From Kribbella turkmenica (GTDB lineage Bacteria > Actinomycetota > Actinomycetes > Propionibacteriales > Kribbellaceae): 64,000 nucleotides of DNA. The stretch is from NCBI RefSeq assembly GCF_004348725.1, contig NZ_SMKR01000004.1, positions 1 through 64,000 on the forward strand, written 5' to 3'. Numbering within the stretch: the first letter of the stretch is position 1; each line of letters starts with the position of its first letter. The position numbers were made by a program, and so were the translations under genes. Shown in pieces: positions 11,389-19,035 of the stretch. The notes under the pieces are model-generated. The model saw nothing but the letters and a program-made list of their open reading frames with translations, searched no databases and was not told where the DNA came from.

Positions 11389-12477
11389 TCAGGCGTCGAA
11401 GTCCAGAGTCACTGCGGAAGTGGTGGGGTGGGACTGGCAGGTGAGGACGTAGCCGGCTCGGATTTCGTCGGGTTCGAGGGCCCAGTTGGTGTCCATGCGG
11501 ACCGTGCCTTCGAGCACCTTGGCTCGGCAGGTGCCGCAGACGCCGCCCTTGCAGGCGAAGGGCGCGTCTGAGCGGACCGCCAGGGTCGCGTCCAGGACCG
11601 GCTTGGAGTGCTCGGCCAGCGCGAACGTCGAGCGGCGGCCGTCGAGGATGACGGTGACCTGGGCGGCGTCCTCGTCGACCGGAGCTTCGTCGATCGGAGC
11701 CGCCGGAGCATCGTCGCCGACGTGGAAGAGCTCGGCGTGCACGTGCTCACGAGCGACACCCAGGCCCAGCAGCAACTCCTGCGCGCCGACGACCATCGCG
11801 TAGGGCCCGCACAGGAACCACTCGTCGACCGTCCCCACCGGCAGGATGGTCCGGAACATCCGCTCCAGCCGCTCGGCGTCGATCCGCCCGCTGAACAGCT
11901 CGACCTCGGTCGACTCCCGCGACAGCACGTGCACCAGGTGGAACCGCTCGGCGTACCGGTCCTTCAGGTCGGCCAGCTCGTCGGCGAACATCACCGACCC
12001 GGCCGTCCGGTTGCCGTAGAGCAGTGTGACCCGGCTCGACGGCTCGGTGGCGAGGATGGTCGCGACCAGTGACAGCACCGGCGTGATCCCGCTGCCCGCG
12101 GCGACGAAGGCATAGTGCTTCGCGTTCGCCGGATCGAGCGTCGTCCCGAACCGCCCGAGGGGCGTCATCACCTCGAGCTCGTCGCCGACCTTCAGCTCGT
12201 GCGCGGCGTACGCCGAGAACTCGCCGCCCGGGATCCGCTTCACGCCGATTCGCAGGATGCCGGACCCGGCCGGTGAACAGATCGAGTAGCTGCGCCGCAC
12301 GTCCTCGCCGGTACGGCGGATCGTCAGATGCTGTCCCGCGGTGAACGCGTAGTCGTCCGCCAGCTCGTCCGGGACCTCGAACGTGATCGCCACCGAGTCG
12401 TCGGTGATCGCCTCGATCGCCGCGACCTTCAGCGGATGGAAGACAGCGCGCCGGCGCGGCATCGTGGTCGTCGCCAT
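11389..12477 (-). CDS. paaE: Phenylacetyl-CoA epoxidase reductase subunit PaaE
   Basis: A 362-residue NADPH-dependent flavoprotein reductase feeding electrons to the di-iron PaaA subunit. An N-terminal ferredoxin-NADP reductase FAD domain (RRSYSICSP; about residues 60-75) is followed by an NAD(P) domain (AAGSGITPV, FLCGPYAMV). A C-terminal plant-type [2Fe-2S] domain follows, with C-x4-C-x2-C (CKGGVCGTC) and a last Cys in LTCQSHP. The chosen ATG at 12477 shares one base with the paaD stop. It is the last gene of paaABCDE. The rest of the pathway (paaG, paaZ, paaJ, paaK) is not in the window. Confidence 0.96.
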   Translation of the reverse strand: MATTTMPRRRAVFHPLKVAAIEAITDDSVAITFEVPDELADDYAFTAGQHLTIRRTGEDVRRSYSICSPAGSGILRIGVKRIPGGEFSAYAAHELKVGDELEVMTPLGRFGTTLDPANAKHYAFVAAGSGITPVLSLVATILATEPSSRVTLLYGNRTAGSVMFADELADLKDRYAERFHLVHVLSRESTEVELFSGRIDAERLERMFRTILPVGTVDEWFLCGPYAMVVGAQELLLGLGVAREHVHAELFHVGDDAPAAPIDEAPVDEDAAQVTVILDGRRSTFALAEHSKPVLDATLAVRSDAPFACKGGVCGTCRAKVLEGTVRMDTNWALEPDEIRAGYVLTCQSHPTTSAVTLDFDA

Positions 12478-12956
12478 CACAAAGCCTTGAAGTGGTCGAA
12501 AGGCTCCCGGCAGCTGTTGCAGCGCCAGAGCGACTTGCAGGAGGTGGAACCGAACCGGCTGAGCTCGGCAGTGTCGGACGAACCACACAACGGACAGCGG
12601 ACCGTCAGACTCAGCATCACCGGACCACCGACAGCACGCCGGCCGGTCGGCGGAGCGATCCCGTACTCGACCAGCTTCGCCTTCCCCGCGGCACTCATCC
12701 ACTCAGTCGTCCACGCCGGCGACAGCACGGTCTCGACCCGTCCGTCGACGCCCAGGTGGTCGAGAGTCAACTCGACCTCGTGCCGGATGACGTCCATCGC
12801 CGGACAGCCGGAGTACGTCGGTGTGATCATCACGACGACCTCATCGCCTTCGTGCCGGACCCCACGCAGTACGCCGAGGTCCGCGATCGTCAGCACCGGC
12901 ACCTCAGGGTCCGCCACCTCGCCAACGGCCTCGAGGATGGCCGTGTCGGTCACCAT
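12477..12956 (-). CDS. paaD: PaaD, Fe-S/zinc maturation protein of phenylacetyl-CoA epoxidase
   Basis: A 159-residue MIP18/DUF59-family protein. The N-terminal domain has 'VADPEVPVLTIADLGVL' and the conserved Cys of 'TPTYSGCPAMD'. The C-terminal extension carries two CxxC pairs (CPLCGS, CNSCRE), a zinc-ribbon feature of PaaD. PaaD is needed to assemble the epoxidase and its iron centres and is not itself catalytic. The start overlaps the end of paaC by 7 bp. Confidence 0.95.
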   Translation of the reverse strand: MVTDTAILEAVGEVADPEVPVLTIADLGVLRGVRHEGDEVVVMITPTYSGCPAMDVIRHEVELTLDHLGVDGRVETVLSPAWTTEWMSAAGKAKLVEYGIAPPTGRRAVGGPVMLSLTVRCPLCGSSDTAELSRFGSTSCKSLWRCNSCREPFDHFKAL

Positions 12957-13690
12957 GTCGCCTCTGGGTGTGAACGCGCCACGTGCTGCAGCTCCGCGAG
13001 CAGATAGCCCAGATGCTCGGTGTGCCGACCCGTGCGGCCACCACTGTGCTGGTACGACGCCTCAGGCCGGGTGCACGTGGATTCGTCGACGACCGCCAGT
13101 ACCCGGCGATCCCACTCGTCGTGGAGCGTCGACGGGTCGACAGCAACCGGAAGGCGGCGGACGAGGTCGTCGGACTCGAACATCTCCGCGGTGTACGGCC
13201 ACAGTGCGTCGAGCCCGGCCTGCATCCGGCGATGGCTCTCCTCGGTCCCGTCACCGAGGCGCAGCACCCACTGGGTCGCGTGGTCGACGTGGTACGCGAC
13301 CTCCTTGACCGCCTTGCCGGCCACACCCGACAGCGTCTCGTCGGCGCAGGAAAGCAGCTCTTCGTACAGCAGTTGCTGGTAGGCCGCGAAGTACAGCAAC
13401 CGTGCCATGGCGTGCGCGAAGTCGTCGTTCGGGAGCTCGCAGAGCTGCAGGTTGAGGAAGTCCCGTTCGTCCCGGAAGTAGGCCAGGTCGTCCTCGGACC
13501 GCCCCTCCCCCTCGACCTGGCCGGCGTACTGCAGCAGCGACCGGGCCTGGCCGAGCTGGTCCAGCCCGATGTTGCCCAGCGCAACGTCCTCCTCGAGCTG
13601 TGGGGCGGCCGCGATCCACTCGGCGGTGCGCTGCGCCGCGATCAGCGCGTCGTCACCGAGGCGGAGTGTGTAGACGAAGAGGTCGTTCAT
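12950..13690 (-). CDS. paaC: Phenylacetyl-CoA epoxidase structural subunit PaaC
   Basis: A 246-residue ferritin-fold scaffold subunit, starting [17 protein letters not shown] at 13690 and overlapping the paaB stop by 4 bp. It has the PaaC features 'EEDVALGNIGLDQLGQARSLL', 'YFRDERDFLNLQL' and 'KEVAYHVDHATQWVLRLGDGT'. It forms heterodimers with PaaA but has no functional iron site. An upstream in-frame extension into the paaB region is ignored because it has no plausible start or homology. Confidence 0.96.
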   Translation of the reverse strand: MNDLFVYTLRLGDDALIAAQRTAEWIAAAPQLEEDVALGNIGLDQLGQARSLLQYAGQVEGEGRSEDDLAYFRDERDFLNLQLCELPNDDFAHAMARLLYFAAYQQLLYEELLSCADETLSGVAGKAVKEVAYHVDHATQWVLRLGDGTEESHRRMQAGLDALWPYTAEMFESDDLVRRLPVAVDPSTLHDEWDRRVLAVVDESTCTRPEASYQHSGGRTGRHTEHLGYLLAELQHVARSHPEATW

Positions 13691-13968
13691 AGGTGCTCGA
13701 CGCCTTCCGGGACCTGGTAGAAGGTCGGGTGCCGGTAGACCTTGTCGCCGGCCGGGTCGAAGAACTCGTCCTTCTCGTCCGGACTGGAGGCGGTGATGTC
13801 GGCCGCGCGCACGACCCAGATCGACACACCCTCCTGGCGGCGGGTGTACACGTCCCGCGCGTTGCGCAGCGCCATGGTCGCGTCCGGCGCGTGCAGGCTG
13901 CCCACATGCGTGTGCGACAAACCGCGACGCGACCGGACGAACACCTCCCACAATGGCTCGATGCTCAT
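13687..13968 (-). CDS. paaB: Phenylacetyl-CoA epoxidase subunit PaaB
   Basis: A 93-residue small subunit. The typical PaaB pattern is present: '[40 protein letters not shown]' followed by '[10 protein letters not shown]'. PaaB bridges PaaA-PaaC units in the epoxidase complex. Its start overlaps the paaA stop and its stop overlaps the paaC start, each by 4 bp, implying tightly coupled, equimolar synthesis. Confidence 0.96.
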   Translation of the reverse strand: MSIEPLWEVFVRSRRGLSHTHVGSLHAPDATMALRNARDVYTRRQEGVSIWVVRAADITASSPDEKDEFFDPAGDKVYRHPTFYQVPEGVEHL

Positions 13969-14888
13969 GCGGCCCCCTCCCGCGCAACGCGCTTGGCCGC
14001 GTACGCCGCAGCCGCCTCACGGACCCAGGCGCCGTCCTCGTGCGCCTTCACCCGGTGCGCCAGCCGTTGCTGGTTGCACGGCCCGTTGCCCTTCACCACT
14101 TCGTACAACTCGGTGTAGTCCGGCTCGCTGAAGCGGTAGTGCCCGGTCTCCTCGTCGTACGCCAGGCCGTCGTCAGGCACCCGCAGCCCGAGTACGTCGG
14201 CCTGCGGGACGGTCATGTCGACGAAGCGCTGGCGCAGTTCGTCGTTGCTGTGCCGCTTGATCCCCCACGCCATCGACTGCTCCGAGTGCGTCGACGCGGA
14301 GTCCGGCGGACCGAACATCATCAGCGACGGCCACCACCAGCGGTCGAGCGCGTCCTGGGCCATCGCCTTCTGCGCCTCGGTGCCGTTGCACAGCGTGTGC
14401 AGGATCTCGAACCCCTGCCGCTGGTGGAACGACTCCTCCTTGCAGACCCGGACCATCGCCCGCGCGTACGGCCCGTAGGAGCAGCGGCACAGCGGGACCT
14501 GGTTGACGATCGCGGCGCCGTCGACCAGCCAGCCGATCGCGCCGATGTCGGCCCAGGTGAGCGTCGGGTAGTTGAAGATGCTGGAGTACTTCTGCCGGCC
14601 GCTGTGCAGCAGGTCGAGCAGGTCCGCCCGGTCCACGCCGAGGGTCTCCGCGGCGGCGTACAGGTAGAGCCCGTGGCCGGCCTCGTCCTGCACCTTGGCC
14701 ATCAGGATCGCCTTGCGGCGCAGCGATGGCGCGCGACTGATCCAGTTGCCCTCCGGCTGCATGCCGATGATCTCGGAGTGCGCGTGCTGCGCGATCTGCC
14801 GGATCAGGGTCTTGCGGTACCCCTCCGGCATCGCGTCCCGCGGCTCGATCCGGCCGTCGGCGTCGATGGTCGCCTGGAAGCTGTCCAT
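13965..14888 (-). CDS. paaA: Phenylacetyl-CoA epoxidase catalytic subunit PaaA
   Basis: About 307 residues; the di-iron subunit that epoxidises the phenylacetyl-CoA ring. Iron-binding ExxH motifs are seen in '[13 protein letters not shown]' and '[13 protein letters not shown]'. I chose the ATG at 14888 rather than 14900. A -10-like TATGCT (14896-14901, minus strand) would place the transcript start on that ATG, giving a leaderless mRNA, and the following residues match PaaA N-termini. It is the first gene of the five-gene operon. An inverted repeat upstream is a likely operator. Confidence 0.95.
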   Translation of the reverse strand: MDSFQATIDADGRIEPRDAMPEGYRKTLIRQIAQHAHSEIIGMQPEGNWISRAPSLRRKAILMAKVQDEAGHGLYLYAAAETLGVDRADLLDLLHSGRQKYSSIFNYPTLTWADIGAIGWLVDGAAIVNQVPLCRCSYGPYARAMVRVCKEESFHQRQGFEILHTLCNGTEAQKAMAQDALDRWWWPSLMMFGPPDSASTHSEQSMAWGIKRHSNDELRQRFVDMTVPQADVLGLRVPDDGLAYDEETGHYRFSEPDYTELYEVVKGNGPCNQQRLAHRVKAHEDGAWVREAAAAYAAKRVAREGAA

Positions 14889-14895
14889 GCCGGCC

Positions 14896-14947
14896 AGCAT
14901 AGCCGAGATGTGACACTTCCTGTCCAGATCAGCGAGTAAGTGTCACA
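14896..14947 (-). promoter_or_regulatory. paaA promoter with long inverted-repeat operator
   Basis: Perfect 10-bp arms TGTGACACTT (14909-14918) and AAGTGTCACA (14938-14947) are separated by 19 bp. Each arm itself contains a small GTG-N-CAC palindrome, with centres 30 bp apart. On the minus strand a -35-like TGGACA (14921-14926) and -10-like TATGCT (14896-14901) fall around the inner arm. A dimeric repressor bound there would block the paa promoter. No PaaR gene is adjacent. Confidence 0.55.
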
Positions 14948-15087
14948 AAGTCGGACGGGAGGACCGATCCTCCCGAAAGCGGTGGCAGCGCGCCGGGCTA
15001 CGGACTGGTCCAACGGGCCCGGCGGCAAGCGGTCCGGCCGAGACCCTGCTGCGGAACCTCGTCTCCTGACTTGGGAGGATGGCGGGT

Positions 15088-15693
15088 ATGAGTGACTTCG
15101 GCGTCCCGGAACCCGCCAACCTCTCCGAACTGTCCGGCGAGAGCCCGATCGCGGAGACGAGTGTGCGGCTGGCGCTTCCGGCCGAGGCGAACGAGATCGG
15201 CGAGATCCAGGTCGCGTCCTGGCGGTCGTCGTACGCCGGCCTGCTGCCGGCCGACGTACTCGCCGATCTCAGCCCGGCGCAGTTCGCCGCGCAGTGGCGG
15301 GCGGCGCTGATCGCACCCGGCGAGGCGCGGAACCGGGTGATGGTCGCGCTGGCCGGCCGGACGCTGGTCGGGTTCGCCGCGATCACACCGTCGGACGACC
15401 CGGACGCCGATCCGCAGCGCGACGCGCTGATCGCCGAGCTCGCGATCAAGCCCGACGCCACCCGGGCCGGGCACGGGTCCCGGCTGCTCAACGCGGTCGT
15501 CGACACCGTTCGCGCCGACGGATTCGGCCGGGTCACCGTCTGGGTCAACTCAACCGACGACGTGCTGCGCGCCTTCTACACCGAGGCCGGCTGGGCTCCC
15601 GACGGCGCCCACCGCGAGCTCGACCTGTACGGCGACGAGTCGGTCCGCATCAAGCAGATCCGCCTGCACACCGACCCGAGCGCAGCCGACTGA
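15088..15693 (+). CDS. GNAT-family N-acetyltransferase
   Basis: About 201 residues. The ATG at 15088 has a GGGAGG site (15073-15078) at proper spacing, while the ATG at 15079 touches that site. The acetyl-CoA binding region is seen as 'IAELAIKPDATRAGHGSRLLNAVVDTVR', preceded by 'VASWRSSYAGLLPADVLADLS', a motif common in actinobacterial GNATs. The C-terminal 'FYTEAGWAPDGAHRELDLYG' is also typical. Substrate unknown. It is divergent from paaA and convergent with the VOC gene. Confidence 0.88.
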   Translation: MSDFGVPEPANLSELSGESPIAETSVRLALPAEANEIGEIQVASWRSSYAGLLPADVLADLSPAQFAAQWRAALIAPGEARNRVMVALAGRTLVGFAAITPSDDPDADPQRDALIAELAIKPDATRAGHGSRLLNAVVDTVRADGFGRVTVWVNSTDDVLRAFYTEAGWAPDGAHRELDLYGDESVRIKQIRLHTDPSAAD

Positions 15694-15723
15694 CCCCGGC
15701 GCGCTCGGAGTCGGCCGGCCGTT

Positions 15724-16185
15724 TCAGGCCAGGCAGAACTCGTTGCCCTCCGGGTCGCGCATGATCAGGTGGAAGCCGTCGTCCTCCATGCGCTCCGCGA
15801 CCGAGCCGCCGAGCTCGATCAGGCGGCCGGCCTCGGCCTCGATCGCCGTACGACGGTCGTCGGCGGACAGTCCCTGGGCGACCTTGATGTCGAGGTGCAC
15901 GCGGTTCTTGACCTGTTTGGACTCCGGGACCCGGAGGAAGAAGATGTCCGGCCGAGTGCCGCGTTCGGTGTCGACCAGGGTGCGGCCGCGGTTGCGCTGA
16001 TCGACCGGGATGCCGTTGGCGTCGGCCCACTCGTCCCAGGTCGCGAAGCCGTCCGGGACACCCACCGGGAAGTCGTAGCCGCCGAGGGCGGCCATCCAGA
16101 ACCGGGCGACCCGGTCCGGGTCGGCGCAGTCGAAGACGATGTGCAGGTCAAACGCGGGCACGCCGATCACCCGCCGCTCCGGCAC
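15724..16185 (-). CDS. VOC-superfamily (glyoxalase-like) protein
   Basis: A 153-residue protein with the paired beta-alpha-beta-beta-beta VOC fold. 'LHIVFDCADPDRVARFWMAALGG' opens the first half, and 'VHLDIKV' and 'FHLIMRDPEGNEFCLA' contribute the usual metal-site positions. It belongs to the common actinobacterial 'VOC family protein' group with no assigned substrate. The start overlaps the end of the DinB gene. An alternative GTG at 16161 would shorten that overlap. Likely cotranscribed with DinB. Confidence 0.85.
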   Translation of the reverse strand: MPERRVIGVPAFDLHIVFDCADPDRVARFWMAALGGYDFPVGVPDGFATWDEWADANGIPVDQRNRGRTLVDTERGTRPDIFFLRVPESKQVKNRVHLDIKVAQGLSADDRRTAIEAEAGRLIELGGSVAERMEDDGFHLIMRDPEGNEFCLA

Positions 16186-16723
16186 GGCAGAGGTCGCGCA
16201 GCAGACAGATCTCGGCGCCGTGGTGGATCGCCTCGCGGCTCACGTGGACGACGAGACCGAGCATATTGTCGTCGGCGAAGTAGGCACCCTTCGGGCCGAG
16301 CGGTCGGTGCAACTCTTCCTCGGTGAGACCACGGACCGCCTGGCTCCATCGCCGGTACCAGTGCTCGAGGAAGGCCAGCCCACCCGCCGCCGTCGCGGGC
16401 AGGTCGGCCGGGATGTGCCGCGGGTCGAACATGTCCGCGTCGTCCGGCACGCTTCCGTCGCCGAAGAACGTGCTCACCCGGGTGGCGAAACAGCCGACGC
16501 CGATATGAACCAGCCGCCAGGCGATGGTGGTCAGGGGCGGCGGATCCGGGACCGGGTCCTCGTGGTCGACCACCATCCGCCCGCTCGCGTCCGGGCGCAC
16601 CGACCACGCGCCCTCGGCCGGCTCCCACAGGTACTCCTCGTCCGTCAGTCCCTGGAGTCGCGGCCAGAGGTGGACGTCCCAGTAGAACTCCAGCTGCCCG
16701 GTCACCAAGTCTGCGCAGTCCAT
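16148..16723 (-). CDS. DinB-family (DUF664/mycothiol-type) protein
   Basis: A 191-residue four-helix DinB-fold protein. Three metal-ligand positions typical of the fold appear in 'RLVHIGVGCF', 'VVHVSREAIHHGAEICLL' and the tryptophan-rich first helix. The family includes mycothiol-dependent enzymes and stress-induced proteins. The exact reaction is not predictable. It precedes and overlaps the VOC gene. Confidence 0.85.
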   Translation of the reverse strand: MDCADLVTGQLEFYWDVHLWPRLQGLTDEEYLWEPAEGAWSVRPDASGRMVVDHEDPVPDPPPLTTIAWRLVHIGVGCFATRVSTFFGDGSVPDDADMFDPRHIPADLPATAAGGLAFLEHWYRRWSQAVRGLTEEELHRPLGPKGAYFADDNMLGLVVHVSREAIHHGAEICLLRDLCRAGAAGDRRARV

Positions 16724-16858
16724 GGGGAGAAGATAGAACCGGCCGCCGACATATCACGACGTCGATCCGCGACCGGCCGGGGGTGGTGCTCGACCGATCC
16801 ACCCAGGCATGACAGATTGTCACGGTCCCGTCACGCAAGGCCATCCGCTGGAGCCTAA

Positions 16859-18592
16859 ATGAAGTACCTTCCCCTGGCCGTGGGCCTCGGGCTGTCCGCT
16901 GCCGCCGTCCTCGTCATCCCCGGATCCGGGGCAACCGCCTCGATGGAGCAGGTGACCGCGGTCGACCGGCCACATCGGGTGGCCAACCGCTACCTCGAGC
17001 AGAAGCTCGTCTGGAAGCCGTGCGGCGACCAGGAGCTGCGGACGTACTGCGCCAAGATCACAGCGCCCCGCGACTGGGCCAACCAGTACGCCGGCCACGA
17101 CATCCAGCTCGCGGTCAGCAAGGTCGCGCCGGTCAAGGGCAAACCGAGCCGGGTGGTCTTCGGCAATCCGGGCGGGCCCGGTGGCGCCGGACTCGGGATG
17201 GCGCCGTACCTGGCGAGTCAGGCGCCGCTGGCCAAGGACCACCTCACCGTCGGCTTCGACCCACGCGGCACCGGTGACAGTACGAACGTCACCTGCCAGG
17301 GCGCACCCGGCTACACGATGGACGCCCGCGATCGCGACCCGTGGAACCTCGACCTGATCGCCGAGGCGTCGCGCCTCAGCCAGCCGTACTGCGACGGCCA
17401 GTCCCGCGGCCTGCTGCCGTACGTGACCACCGCGCAGACCGTGCAGGACATGGACCTGATCCGCCGGCTGCTCGGCTTCGATACGATCGACTTCGTCGGG
17501 TACTCCGGCGGCACCTGGCTGGGCGCGTACTACCAGACGTACTTCCCGCAGCACGTCGGCCGCTTCGTGCTGGACTCGAACGCCGACTTCACCCGGCCGT
17601 GGATCGACACCTTCGCCGCCCAGCCGCAAGGGTTCGAGCGCCGGTTCCGCGAGGACTTCGCGCCCTGGGCGGCGAAGTACGACAGCCGGCTGCACCTCGG
17701 CTCCTCGCCACGCGCGGTGATCAGGACGTACGAGAAGCTCCGGGCGGCGCTGAAGAAGCAGCCGGCGATCGAGGAGTACCTCGAGGGTTCGATCAAGATC
17801 AGCTACGACCAGAACACCCTGGACGAGATCGTCTCCGGGGATATGTACACAAAGCTCGACTTTCCGTCGCTCGCGGTCGACCTAGCATTTCTGCGTGACC
17901 TTTCCGCCGCGCAGACCAAAGGCGGTCCGCGCGCCGCGCAACGCACGGTGGACGCACTGTCACCGAGCCGGCAGCGCGAACTCGTCCGCCGCGCCTCCCG
18001 GGACACCGTCGGCCTCCGTCCGCTCGGCCGGATCGTCGGCGACGACGCCGAGGGCGCGACCTTCACCGCGGTCACCTGCAACGACACCCCGTGGCCGCAG
18101 GGGCGCGAGCACGGCGAACAGTTGGCCGCTCGGCTCGGACCGAAGTACCCCTTGATCGGCTGGAGCATGAACGAGAACCCGTGCTTCTACTGGGACCGGC
18201 CGCACCTGACCATGCCGCAGCCCACCGGTCAAGGCCTGCCGACCACGCTGATGGTGCAGTCGGCGCACGATCCGGCGACCCCCTACGAGCTCGCGGCGTC
18301 CGCCCACAGCCGGTACGCCGGCTCGCGGCTCGTCACCGTCAGCCGCGAAGGCGACCACGGCGTCTACGGCGGCGTGAACAAGTGCGCCGACAAGATCGTC
18401 AACACGTTCCTCATCACCGGGAAGGCACCGGCCGAGGACGTCACCTGCGTCGGCGAGGGCATCCCAGCGCCGTCGGCACCGCAGCCCGAGGCGGAGTACG
18501 GCGAAAGCACCGCACAGCACGGGTACGACGGCCACACCCCGCTGCGCCGGATCGCCGGATTCACCGAAGCCGTGTCCGGATATCTGCACTGA
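16859..18592 (+). CDS. Secreted alpha/beta hydrolase, tripeptidyl aminopeptidase-like
   Basis: A 577-residue protein with an N-terminal signal sequence (residues 1-28). An alpha/beta hydrolase core includes the oxyanion region 'VVFGNPGGPGGAGLGM', nucleophile elbow 'GYSGGTWLG', and the acid and base in 'SAHDPATPYE' and 'EGDHGVYGG'. The C-terminal 'TAP-like' domain is typical of Streptomyces tripeptidyl aminopeptidases (SlpD/SlpE type). It probably trims peptides outside the cell, which fits the presence of an oligopeptide importer in the window. No signal-peptidase II Cys is seen. Confidence 0.9.
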   Translation: MKYLPLAVGLGLSAAAVLVIPGSGATASMEQVTAVDRPHRVANRYLEQKLVWKPCGDQELRTYCAKITAPRDWANQYAGHDIQLAVSKVAPVKGKPSRVVFGNPGGPGGAGLGMAPYLASQAPLAKDHLTVGFDPRGTGDSTNVTCQGAPGYTMDARDRDPWNLDLIAEASRLSQPYCDGQSRGLLPYVTTAQTVQDMDLIRRLLGFDTIDFVGYSGGTWLGAYYQTYFPQHVGRFVLDSNADFTRPWIDTFAAQPQGFERRFREDFAPWAAKYDSRLHLGSSPRAVIRTYEKLRAALKKQPAIEEYLEGSIKISYDQNTLDEIVSGDMYTKLDFPSLAVDLAFLRDLSAAQTKGGPRAAQRTVDALSPSRQRELVRRASRDTVGLRPLGRIVGDDAEGATFTAVTCNDTPWPQGREHGEQLAARLGPKYPLIGWSMNENPCFYWDRPHLTMPQPTGQGLPTTLMVQSAHDPATPYELAASAHSRYAGSRLVTVSREGDHGVYGGVNKCADKIVNTFLITGKAPAEDVTCVGEGIPAPSAPQPEAEYGESTAQHGYDGHTPLRRIAGFTEAVSGYLH

Positions 18593-19035
18593 GCCTGCGC
18601 AATTCCGCGTGCCCGAACGGGCAGTAAATCCACCGCATTTCCCAGTCTCCTGACGCACGGGAATTTCGCGGTCACGTTCGGCGAATCCGGTGCCGGAGAA
18701 TCGTTGTCAGGACATATTTGTCAGGGCGATGTCAGGGTTGCGTCCCTGTGCGACGGAGCGTGATTTCGACAACCTTATGTCAGCGCGGAGGAACCAGCCG
18801 TCGACTGGGAGGGCTCGACGCGAGGTGCCATCGCCGACGTGGCTTCGGCCGGCTGTGAGGTGGGGGGACTGCCTGGGGGGTCAGACAGGGACACAGCCGG
18901 CCGGGTCCGTCACGTGGGGCCCGCGCTCTCAGATCCCTCGCGGGGTACCGTCGATCCCCCAGGTCGTGGTGCTCCGCGAGGCACCAGCCGATCAGCAGCT
19001 CTGGTGGATTGCTGGTCGGTTCTGCACGTCCGGGG
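18593..19035. other. 443-bp gap between two convergent genes; short direct repeats, no supported gene
   Basis: No open frame here has coding-like content. An imperfect hairpin GCCCGAACGGGC lies at 18611-18622, just after the hydrolase stop. Three direct copies of TGTCAGG occur at 18705, 18719 and 18730, with a TGTCAGC at 18779. The remainder is G-rich. It may hold a bidirectional terminator or a small RNA. Confidence 0.4.

Noticed and set aside
14909-14947. CRP/GlxR-type site at the paa promoter
   Set aside because: TGTGA and TCACA half-sites are present but lie 39 bp end to end instead of 16.
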